Shown here: one piece after another, positions 1 to 5,080 of the stretch | Layout: each line of letters opens with the position of its first letter | Position numbering within the stretch: position 1 is the first letter of the stretch | Assembly (NCBI GenBank): GCA_013041945.1 | Contig: JABDRC010000343.1 | Location: forward strand, 1 to 5,080 | Length of the DNA: 5,080 nucleotides | Origin: Halobacteria archaeon | GTDB lineage: Bacteria > Pseudomonadota > Gammaproteobacteria > UBA9214 | Direction: 5' to 3' | Position numbers and translations under genes: made by a program | The notes under the pieces: model-generated | The model's input: the letters and a program-made list of their open reading frames with translations, nothing else | Told to the model about the DNA's origin: nothing | The model's database searches: none

Positions 1-1
1 C

Positions 2-373
2 GACATCTCCGCGCGCGATCTGCAGAAAGACCACCTGCAATGGTTCAGGGCCAAAAGTCTGGACGGTTTCGCACCCATGGGGCCGGTAGTGGTGCATCGC
101 AGTGCGATGCCGGCGCCGGCAGACATCGAGATACGCTGCACGGTGAACGGCGAATTGCGGCAGTCTGCAACGTTTGACCAGTTGATCTTTGACGTGCCGA
201 CGATTATTGAAGTGCTGTCAGCCGGCATGACACTGCTGCCGGGCGACATCATCGCAACCGGTACACCGGCTGGTGTCGGCATGGGATTTTCCCCCCCGAA
301 ATACCTGCATGCCGGTGACGAGATGGTGGTTGAAGTCACCGGGGTGGGTGAACTGCGCAACCCGGTTGTTTGA
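2..373 (+). CDS. Fumarylacetoacetate hydrolase (FAH) family protein, 3' part only
   Basis: This is the C-terminal 123 residues of an FAH-superfamily enzyme; the frame is open from base 2, so the start lies outside the window. The fragment opens with D-I-S-A-R-D-L-Q (residues 1-8), the family's D-x-[ST]-A-R-D motif whose first Asp is a divalent-metal ligand. R-A-K-S-L-D-G-F-A-P-M-G-P follows (15-27) and carries the conserved active-site Lys, and the glycine-rich T-G-T-P-A-G-V-G loop is at 86-93. The ending, with G-D near 80% of the fragment and a final G-E-L-R-N-P, is usual for this family, so the C-terminus looks complete (TGA at 371-373). Relatives are cytosolic and act on C-C bonds or as isomerases/decarboxylases in aromatic and keto-acid catabolism (fumarylpyruvate hydrolase, HpaG, YcgM and FAHD1 types). 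The fragment does not decide the substrate. The gene converges on the cluster from the opposite strand and looks functionally unrelated to it. Confidence 0.93.
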   Translation, partial: DISARDLQKDHLQWFRAKSLDGFAPMGPVVVHRSAMPAPADIEIRCTVNGELRQSATFDQLIFDVPTIIEVLSAGMTLLPGDIIATGTPAGVGMGFSPPKYLHAGDEMVVEVTGVGELRNPVV

Positions 374-423
374 GACAGCCCTGTTGGTGGAGGGGGTATG
401 CAAATGCGACGGGAATTATTCTG

Positions 424-1842
424 TCATTCGTTCAGGCAGCGATTACTTCTCGTCCTGTAGAGCCGGTAGCCATCCTCGCTGAACAGTACGGCCTGCCTGC
501 TGTTTATAGAAACAACACGATCTTTAAACAACTCGCCCTCGTCGAAAACATCGGGACGATCACTCGTTTCCAGCTGTGTGTACAGGTAGCCGTTCTCGAC
601 CCACCATCTGGATTGCGTGGTGGCCACCCTGTTCTCGCATTTGTTCGTTTCGTAAAATACCGTCTGCTTCGTCCCGTCGGCCCTGTATTCACCGATCACA
701 CCCCCGTATTCATGGTCGGGATCGTCTGGTGAAATGACCCAGCTGCCTGGCATCATTTCTTCGATCCCGGCATCATCCAGCGGGGTTTTGCATGCGCTGT
801 CCACGATTTCGGCAACCAGTGCCTTGTTTCCCGCCAGGGTGCTGATGCGTTCGCTCGTGGCTGGATGGCTGCCCAGATAGTCGCCAAACGGATTTCCGGG
901 AGTGTCACCCGAAATTGCACACTGCATGTCCGCCTGCATGCGTTGCAGGATCCGCGCAAGTGCCACCGGCGGGATATCATTCAGTTCCAGCATCTGCATG
1001 GCGAAACGGTCTGCCTCGCGCTCGAATTCACGCGAATAACGCGCCTGCAGAATCGCACTCGGCAGGCCGGCCGCGACGCTGCTGACATCGCCCAGGTACC
1101 AGCCCACGACGAACCCGCCAATTGAACCCTGTATCAGCCTGCGCAGGCTGTGACCGCCCTCGAGGTGCCCGGCCTCGTGGGCCAGCACAGCGAGTATTTC
1201 CTCATCGTCCCCGGCAATTTCCGTCAGCTGGTCGGTAACGATGATGGTGCCGTCGGGCAGGGCAAATGCATTGGCGCCGATCCGGCCGCCGTCGCGGAAT
1301 TCGATACTGTAGGCAGGCAGGCTGCCCGTCGGCACCCGAAGTCGGGCGAATGCCCGTACGATTCCTTCCTGCCGTTTCGGGGAGAGCTGGCTGGGCCCGA
1401 AGACGTGTTCGTCGAGTATTTCCAGCGTTGTCTCGCCCATGCCCGCCAGCAGGCTGTCCGGCAGGCGTCCGGCAATCCAGTCGGCTGCGGCCGGCAGACC
1501 CCAGCGGTAACCCGCGGCTGCGGTGATGACGGTCAGCAGGACAGCGATCACTGCCCACTGCCAGCGCGCCTGCATGCGCACCACCAGGCCGTCGCTGATA
1601 CCGGCATCGCGCAGGAGCCGGGCAAATGCAGTCTGATCAATTACCTCGCAATGCGCACCGTCGGTAAACCGGACGATGCGCGGTGCGTCTCCCATGGGCT
1701 CGGAAATCTCCAGGGAAGAAAGTGCTTCATGGCGGGTCAGGAAATCACCGCTGACCGTCAGCTGCTTGCCGTGTAACGACAGACTGACAGGCTGTGAGCG
1801 CGCAGTCAGTCCGTCGAAATAACTGGCCCGGACCTCGTCCAC
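424..1842 (-). CDS. Membrane-anchored M48 family metallopeptidase with N-terminal DUF7092-like domain and C-terminal beta-rich extension
   Basis: This is a zinc metallopeptidase of 472 residues. Residues 1-90 form a soluble N-terminal domain (Y-F-D-G-L-T-A-R near 8-15) of the kind found ahead of the membrane anchor in DUF898-linked M48 proteins. A hydrophobic segment lies at about 94-112. The M48 catalytic core follows: N-A-F-A-L-P-D-G at 191-198, zinc motif H-E-A-G-H at 222-226, a hydrophobic stretch at 238-262, Y-S-R-E-F-E-R-E-A-D at 269-278 with E274 as expected third zinc ligand, and S-H-P-A-T-S-E-R-I at 325-333. Residues ~365-472 are an additional Trp/Tyr-rich, strand-rich domain that the catalytic core does not need. 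Four Cys (308, 351, 402, 469) lie after the anchor and could form disulfides if that part is periplasmic. The start is GTG at 1842-1840, directly after the in-frame TAG of the DUF898 gene. No upstream start is possible in this frame and no Shine-Dalgarno site is visible. The likely role is envelope protein quality control; the substrate is unknown. Confidence 0.92.
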   Translation of the reverse strand: MDEVRASYFDGLTARSQPVSLSLHGKQLTVSGDFLTRHEALSSLEISEPMGDAPRIVRFTDGAHCEVIDQTAFARLLRDAGISDGLVVRMQARWQWAVIAVLLTVITAAAGYRWGLPAAADWIAGRLPDSLLAGMGETTLEILDEHVFGPSQLSPKRQEGIVRAFARLRVPTGSLPAYSIEFRDGGRIGANAFALPDGTIIVTDQLTEIAGDDEEILAVLAHEAGHLEGGHSLRRLIQGSIGGFVVGWYLGDVSSVAAGLPSAILQARYSREFEREADRFAMQMLELNDIPPVALARILQRMQADMQCAISGDTPGNPFGDYLGSHPATSERISTLAGNKALVAEIVDSACKTPLDDAGIEEMMPGSWVISPDDPDHEYGGVIGEYRADGTKQTVFYETNKCENRVATTQSRWWVENGYLYTQLETSDRPDVFDEGELFKDRVVSINSRQAVLFSEDGYRLYRTRSNRCLNE

Positions 1843-2910
1843 CTAGAAAGAGATGTCGAAATCGAAGAGGTCGGCCGCTTCCTCGCCGGTGGCAGTGGGT
1901 GACTGTTGCTGGTCGGCCATGAATGCATCCATGTCGCCAACCGGCACAAATGCCATGTGCTCCAGGCGATAGCGCGCTACCCGGATATCCGCAAACGGCT
2001 TGTACAGCCCCAGAGTCAGCAGGATGCCGATGAAATTGGAAAGGTAGATCCACAGCAGTCCGCGCGCTTGTACATTACTGGCGAAGGAGTGCCGTTCAAG
2101 CGTGGTGTTGTTCCATACGAGATTCTGCATGCGCGCAGCAAACCACGGGCCCAGCAGCACGAACAGCAGCAGGTAGACGACGAGCATGAAGCCGAGCATG
2201 GACGACACCAGTTGTGCCATGGCTTCCTCGCTTTGCCCGGCACCTGTCATTGTAAATACGGCCGGTTGCATCAGGGCGGCGCCTCCCGCTGCAAGGGCGA
2301 TAAGGAGTATTGCCATCAGGAGCATTTTTCCATAAATGGCGAAGAATGCACCACTGCCTGCGTTAAAGGCAAACTGACTGCTTCCGTACCAGCTGTTGCT
2401 GTGCTGGAATCGCTTGATGCGCTGGTGGGCCAGGGGTGTCAGCAGGTAGAGGGTGACCAGGGCCAGTAACGGGAACAGAAGAAAAGTCACATAACCGTTG
2501 CGGTTGGTGCCGCGGAACGAAAAACGCAGGCCTCGATAACTGCTGTTATGCAGCTTGAAGCGCAGCGAGCGCACGATTAGCCAGGGAAATACGAGCACCA
2601 GCAGCGCAAAGGTCACCAGTGCAGCCCGGGGCGAAATCATCCCGGAGAAATTGTAGGCCAGTAGCAGGATGACTGCGATGACCCGGCCTTTCAGAATGGC
2701 GACGGGATCGCCATGGAAATCGAAGCTGCTGTCGGCAAGCCGGGTGTTCTGATAGAAGTACTTGAGCCGTCTGACCTTGGCCCAGGCAGAATATATACCA
2801 AGTGTCAGGATACTCAGCGCGAGGTTGACGATCCATATACGGAAATATTCGCCCCCCTTGCCGCTGAAGGTGAGCCTTTCAGTGTGCTCCGCTGGATTAA
2901 TCGATGACAT
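1843..2910 (-). CDS. DUF898 / YjgN-type polytopic inner-membrane protein
   Basis: This is a 355-residue membrane protein of the DUF898 (YjgN) family; its molecular function is not established. The N-terminus has the family signature: F-S-G-K-G-G-E-Y-F (15-23), then N-L-A-L-S-I-L-T-L-G-I-Y-S-A-W (29-43) and a basic R-R-L-K-Y. Hydrophobic segments lie near 24-40, 74-90, 95-113, 139-158, 193-218, 235-257 and 285-303. The N-terminal signature recurs near the C-terminus as S-N-F-I-G-I-L-L-T-L-G-L-Y-K-P-F (291-306) followed by R-x-x-R-Y, so the protein carries an internal repeat. It ends in a hydrophilic tail (325-355) rich in acidic residues, finishing D-L-F-D-F-D-I-S-F. The start is ATG at 2910-2908 with AGGA at 2922-2919, 8 bases upstream. 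The next gene begins immediately after its TAG stop (1845-1843) in the same frame. Family members often sit beside M48 peptidases, which suggests a shared complex. Confidence 0.92.
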   Translation of the reverse strand: MSSINPAEHTERLTFSGKGGEYFRIWIVNLALSILTLGIYSAWAKVRRLKYFYQNTRLADSSFDFHGDPVAILKGRVIAVILLLAYNFSGMISPRAALVTFALLVLVFPWLIVRSLRFKLHNSSYRGLRFSFRGTNRNGYVTFLLFPLLALVTLYLLTPLAHQRIKRFQHSNSWYGSSQFAFNAGSGAFFAIYGKMLLMAILLIALAAGGAALMQPAVFTMTGAGQSEEAMAQLVSSMLGFMLVVYLLLFVLLGPWFAARMQNLVWNNTTLERHSFASNVQARGLLWIYLSNFIGILLTLGLYKPFADIRVARYRLEHMAFVPVGDMDAFMADQQQSPTATGEEAADLFDFDISF

Positions 2911-3046
2911 GGTGGTTTTCCTGTGCTGGTGATGTTTCGGCGCCGTGATTCTGCTGAAAAGGCGGCATATGAGCCGGCGGCTGCGGACGGATCAGTACTG
3001 TTCGTACCGTCCCCGATGTATCGGACAGGAATGGACCGGCTTGAAT
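2911..3046 (-). other. 136-base gap between the LoiP-like and DUF898 genes
   Basis: The gap is non-coding apart from the DUF898 ribosome-binding site. It contains a small dyad, CCGAT-GT-ATCGG, at 3013-3024 (outer bases GT/AC at 3009-3010 and 3025-3026 can also pair across a two-C bulge). A four-pair CGGC/GCCG stem followed by TTTT on the - strand (about 2959-2976) is too weak to call a terminator. I see no good -35/-10 pair, so whether the DUF898 gene is transcribed from its own promoter or by readthrough from the LoiP-like gene is not settled by the sequence. Confidence 0.4.
2919..2922 (-). promoter_or_regulatory. Ribosome-binding site for the DUF898 gene
   Basis: Read on the - strand, AGGA lies 8 bases before the ATG at 2910-2908 and supports that start. 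It contrasts with the M48 gene downstream, which has no such site. Confidence 0.7.
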
Positions 3047-3826
3047 TTACCTGCAGGCGGGGCGCTTGCCTGCGTTCTGTGCCTGTTGATAGATGCGCAT
3101 GTTTGCATCCATGTTTCGCCTGAGGTCACTGATACGCGTGCTGTGAGACGGGTGCGTGGACAGGAATTCCGGCGGTTGTCCCTTGTTGGTCTTGCCCATA
3201 TTGATCCAGAGATTGACGCTCTCGCGTGGATCGAATCCGGCGCGTGCCATCAGTTTCAGGCCATACGTGTCGGCCTCGCTCTCCTGCACGCGGGAAAACG
3301 GCATGAGGATGCCGAACTGTGCTCCCACGCCCAGCATGCCCATCACAGCCTGACCGGTACCGGATTGCGGGCTTGCCACGGCATTGACAAGGCTCAGCCC
3401 CTGCTCGACGGCGAATTTCTGCGAAACGCGTTCATTCGAGTGGCGGGAGAGTACGTGCGCAACTTCATGCCCGATAACAGCCGCAAGCTGATGCTGGTTT
3501 TTCGCGACCTGCAGCATTCCGGTGTGCACGCCGATCTTGTTGCCCGGCAGTGCGAATGCATTGGCCGAGTCGTCCTTGAAGACCGCGACCTCCCAGTTGC
3601 CGCCGACTTCGCGCGTGATTGCGTTTGCGACACATTGAACATAGTTATTGGACGTGCGACTACTATCAACCGGCGTTTTCTTTTTGAGGGTGGTAAACGC
3701 CTGCAGCCCCATCTGGTTCATCTGGCTGTCCGGCATCAGCACCAGTTGCGAGCGCCCCGTGGGCGAGGTTGAGCAGCCAGCCAGCATTACGAGGACTGTC
3801 AGCAGGGCTGTGATTCGTAGCATCAT
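3047..3826 (-). CDS. M48 family metallopeptidase lipoprotein, LoiP (YggG)-like
   Basis: This 259-residue zinc metalloprotease is close to the usual length of E. coli LoiP (about 250). Residues 1-17 form a lipoprotein signal peptide ending L-A-G before C18. Residue +2 is Ser rather than Asp, consistent with sorting to the outer membrane. The catalytic domain shows N-A-F-A-L-P-G at 89-95, H-E-V-A-H at 120-124, S-R-V-Q-E-S-E-A-D at 178-186 with E182 as expected third zinc ligand, and S-T-H-P-S-H-S-T-R-I at 223-232. This is the compact M48 lipoprotein class that degrades or processes damaged outer-membrane proteins in the periplasm. Two adjacent ATG codons (3826 and 3823) can start it; AGGAG at 3837-3833 is 6 or 9 bases upstream, and the first is preferred. 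The stop is TAA at 3049-3047. A TATAAT promoter element lies just upstream. I recognise the LoiP class but not strict orthology, so no symbol is given. Confidence 0.94.
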   Translation of the reverse strand: MMLRITALLTVLVMLAGCSTSPTGRSQLVLMPDSQMNQMGLQAFTTLKKKTPVDSSRTSNNYVQCVANAITREVGGNWEVAVFKDDSANAFALPGNKIGVHTGMLQVAKNQHQLAAVIGHEVAHVLSRHSNERVSQKFAVEQGLSLVNAVASPQSGTGQAVMGMLGVGAQFGILMPFSRVQESEADTYGLKLMARAGFDPRESVNLWINMGKTNKGQPPEFLSTHPSHSTRISDLRRNMDANMRIYQQAQNAGKRPACR

Positions 3827-3832
3827 GTCATG

Positions 3833-3837
3833 CTCCT
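3833..3837 (-). promoter_or_regulatory. Ribosome-binding site for the LoiP-like gene
   Basis: AGGAG on the - strand lies 6 bases before the first of two tandem ATG codons. It is the strongest Shine-Dalgarno match among the genes here. Confidence 0.75.
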
Positions 3838-3847
3838 GTCATCATGG

Positions 3848-3884
3848 TCAGTTTATTATAGTCAATTCATGCTGCCTGCGGCAG
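3848..3884 (-). promoter_or_regulatory. Putative sigma-70 promoter of the LoiP-like gene
   Basis: A perfect -10 hexamer, TATAAT, lies on the - strand at 3860-3855. The best -35 match is CTGCCG at 3884-3879 with an 18-base spacer, only 3 of 6 bases from TTGACA, so the promoter may need an activator. Transcription would start near 3848 and give a leader of about 22 bases that contains the AGGAG site. The weak -35 coincides with an inverted repeat (3872-3884). The element is inferred from sequence only. Confidence 0.55.
3872..3884. repeat. Inverted repeat overlapping the -35 region of the LoiP-like gene
   Basis: CTGCC-TGC-GGCAG is a 13-base dyad with 5-base arms. It covers the position where the -35 element of the TATAAT promoter should be, where a regulator could bind. 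A GCCCGGGC palindrome (3886-3893) follows directly. Short GC-rich dyads are common by chance in such DNA, so the operator role is only a suggestion. Confidence 0.3.
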
Positions 3885-4187
3885 AGCCCGGGCATCCATG
3901 CGCCTGTGTTTGCATGACGAAGCACGGTTAACGATTGTTTCCTGTGCCGGAGTGCGGGAGCAGCCAGCCCGGTGGCAGCCACAGCCCGGACTGTATGGTG
4001 ACTGTAGTGGCGCCGGTTCCGTGCAGCTACCGGACAGGCGGCAGCCTGAAGACGTGAATAATCAGTGTGTCCGGTGCCAGCATGCACAACCGGCAGCTGG
4101 TGAGCGAGGCGTGCGAAAAAAAGGTTTGATTGTGAATTCGGGCGCTGCGGAAGGCCCGCTGGGTGTCAGGCAGGGTGGTGCGACGTG

Positions 4188-4970
4188 TCAGTAGGGTTCC
4201 TTGATCAGCACGCGTATTTTCTCGATGTCCCGCTTGTGGTAGGCAAAGGAGAAGGAGCCGTTGCGGTTCTTCTGCGCAAACTTCAGCGAGTCGCCCGATG
4301 AACCGGTAAGGCGGTACTCTTTCTCCAGGACATTCCTGCGCGTCACCTTGACCGTTGCACCAATATATTTGTGTGCATCGGCAACCCTGATATTTATATA
4401 GTTAAGGCGGTAACGCTCTTTCTTTTTCGGTGTCCTCCGGTAGAGATCCTCAAGCGTATATTCCTTCTCTTCTTCCAGTGCCTGCAGTGCTTCCTGTTCC
4501 TCCATGGCCTGTACATGGGCGTCGATCTGCGCATGTTCAGCCTTGCGGTCAAATTCACGTTGCATGCGTTTCAGCAGGCCCTCGTCCTGGTACGGAATGC
4601 CGGACTTTTTCGCGAATGACACGCTCGCTTTTCTGAATGCGTCGGCATCGCTGCGGGTCAGTGTCTGGTTATGCAGGGCCAGCTTTGCATTGCGGGTGGC
4701 ATCGACCAGTTCCCAGCCACCCCAGGCACTGAACATGGACAGCAGCAGGCCGGCCGTGACGGCGAATGTCGTGACATAGCCCAGAAAGGGCAGTTTTTCG
4801 TGGTGCCAGTGGCGGATGCCAAAGGCGGCAGCACCAATCGGCGACAGCAGCAGGACGCCGAAACCCCACGCCAGGTTTTTCCTGAAGGCGCGCGCCGCCA
4901 GCCAAAGCAGGGCAAGCACGCAAACGCATGACATGATCTGGGTAAGAAAGATGAGTACTTCGAAGGGCAC
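4188..4970 (-). CDS. Unrecognised inner-membrane protein with three N-terminal membrane segments, coiled coil and basic C-terminal domain
   Basis: I do not recognise the family of this 260-residue protein. Three hydrophobic segments lie at about 4-26, 34-52 and 62-82. The basic R-A-F-R-K-N after the first suggests that loop and the long C-terminal part are cytoplasmic. Residues ~83-130 are a polar linker, and ~132-172 are rich in Glu, Lys, Gln and Ala (M-E-E-Q-E-A-L-Q-A-L-E-E-E-K-E), a probable helical coiled coil. After a basic patch (P-K-K-K-E-R at 181-186), residues ~190-256 look strand-rich: Y-I-G-A-T-V-K-V-T at 202-210, a short G-S-S-G-D turn at 223-227, N-G-S-F-S-F at 237-242 and a final I-R-V-L-I. 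This resembles a small beta-barrel (SH3/Sm-like) pattern. The start is GTG at 4970-4968 with AGGA (4981-4978) 7 bases upstream; the alternative Met13 would lie inside the first membrane segment. The stop is TGA at 4190-4188. It is transcribed in the same direction as the protease cluster but 361 bases upstream, so it is probably a separate unit. Confidence 0.85.
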   Translation of the reverse strand: MPFEVLIFLTQIMSCVCVLALLWLAARAFRKNLAWGFGVLLLSPIGAAAFGIRHWHHEKLPFLGYVTTFAVTAGLLLSMFSAWGGWELVDATRNAKLALHNQTLTRSDADAFRKASVSFAKKSGIPYQDEGLLKRMQREFDRKAEHAQIDAHVQAMEEQEALQALEEEKEYTLEDLYRRTPKKKERYRLNYINIRVADAHKYIGATVKVTRRNVLEKEYRLTGSSGDSLKFAQKNRNGSFSFAYHKRDIEKIRVLIKEPY

Positions 4971-4977
4971 GATAAGG

Positions 4978-4981
4978 TCCT
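4978..4981 (-). promoter_or_regulatory. Ribosome-binding site deciding the GTG start of the unknown membrane gene
   Basis: AGGA on the - strand lies 7 bases before the GTG at 4970-4968. It supports this non-ATG start over the internal ATG 12 codons later. Confidence 0.65.
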
Positions 4982-5080
4982 GCAGAGGTCTCCATTACAA
5001 TCAGTACACAGGAACATCGGCCCGGCTGGCGCCGGTCTTTAGGGCTTTCTCTGACTGCCGTGGCAGCGGGGGGGCTCAGT

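Larger units (their letters stand above)
3827..4187. other. 361-base non-coding stretch between the unknown membrane gene and the LoiP-like gene
   Basis: No open frame here looks like protein. The possible 80-100 residue translations are low-complexity, rich in Arg, Gln, Gly and Pro, and lack a ribosome-binding site. The stretch holds the promoter of the LoiP-like gene at its low-coordinate end, a T7 run on the - strand (4122-4116), a GTGGC-A-GCCAC dyad (3972-3982), a CAGGC-GGCA-GCCTG dyad (4035-4048), and a direct repeat GACTGTA at 3989-3995 and 4000-4006, 11 bases apart. A CGGGC/GCCCG hairpin lies on the - strand about 17 bases before the T run, too far for a standard intrinsic terminator. 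It could include the untranslated end of the upstream gene, operators or a small RNA; none of these is demonstrated. Confidence 0.5.

Noticed and set aside
374..423. Bidirectional terminator between the convergent FAH and M48 genes
   Set aside because: Only a four-base CCCT/AGGG stem is visible and no T run follows on either strand.
1150..1776. Long + strand open frame of 208 codons opposite the second M48 gene
   Set aside because: It is antisense to a gene with clear catalytic motifs. Its translation is compositionally odd and shows no recognisable domain.
1265..3565. Identical 11-mer AATGCATTGGC at 1265-1275 and 3555-3565
   Set aside because: Both copies encode part of the conserved A-N-A-F-A motif of the two M48 proteins. 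This is shared coding, not a DNA repeat element.
2945..3772. Long + strand open frame of 275 codons opposite the LoiP-like gene
   Set aside because: It mirrors the GC-rich coding strand of a well-supported protease and has no ribosome-binding site or domain signature.
4116..4160. Intrinsic terminator of the unknown membrane gene
   Set aside because: The CGGGC/GCCCG hairpin is separated from the T7 run by about 17 bases, whereas a working terminator has them adjacent.
3898..4194. Possible 98-residue + strand protein in the intergenic stretch
   Set aside because: There is no Shine-Dalgarno site, composition is low-complexity, and it runs into the end of the membrane protein gene on the other strand.
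4994..5022. TGTAAT as a -10 box for the unknown membrane gene
   Set aside because: The hexamer matches 5 of 6 bases, but no acceptable -35 is found at 16-18 bases and there is no extended -10 TG.
5022..5066. CCGGC-TGGC-GCCGG (5022-5035) and CTGCC-GT-GGCAG (5055-5066) dyads near the right edge
   Set aside because: They have short GC-rich arms, the second has a loop too short to form a hairpin, and neither has a proper T run. The CTGCC/GGCAG arms recur at 3872-3884, but this can easily be chance.
5039..5080. Possible 3' end of another - strand gene reaching TAA at 5041-5039
   Set aside because: Only 13 codons are visible and no motif can be read, so it cannot be told from chance.

Overview
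The window is moderately GC-rich bacterial DNA. Its Shine-Dalgarno sites are AGGA/AGGAG, two of its four complete genes start with GTG, and its proteins resemble proteobacterial families (YjgN/DUF898, M48 peptidases of the LoiP type, FAH hydrolase). I read it as a proteobacterium, most likely a gammaproteobacterium. This is inferred from protein character only, and no marker gene is present.

Layout. At the left edge, bases 2-373 on the + strand hold the 3' end of a fumarylacetoacetate-hydrolase-family gene. Everything else lies on the - strand, converging on it. In transcription order these genes are: an unrecognised membrane protein with a predicted coiled coil and a basic C-terminal domain (4970-4188); a 361-base non-coding stretch with a perfect TATAAT box near its downstream end; a LoiP-like M48 metallopeptidase lipoprotein (3826-3047); a 136-base gap; a DUF898/YjgN-type multi-pass membrane protein (2910-1843); and a second, membrane-anchored M48 metallopeptidase with an extra C-terminal beta-rich domain (1842-424). 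The last 110 bases are upstream sequence with no gene I can support.

How the genes may work together. Three consecutive genes form an envelope-proteolysis cluster: one M48 protease predicted to be a lipoprotein, one anchored in the inner membrane, and between them a polytopic DUF898 protein. The DUF898 and second M48 genes are exceptionally tightly joined. The TAG stop of DUF898 is followed at once, in the same reading frame, by the GTG start of the protease, and no ribosome-binding site is visible. Their translation must therefore be coupled, and amber readthrough would give a single DUF898-M48 fusion protein. That junction, the unusual C-terminal domain of the second protease and the unrecognised upstream membrane protein are the parts most worth a second look. 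I found no mobile element, CRISPR array, tRNA or rRNA, and no convincing intrinsic terminator.
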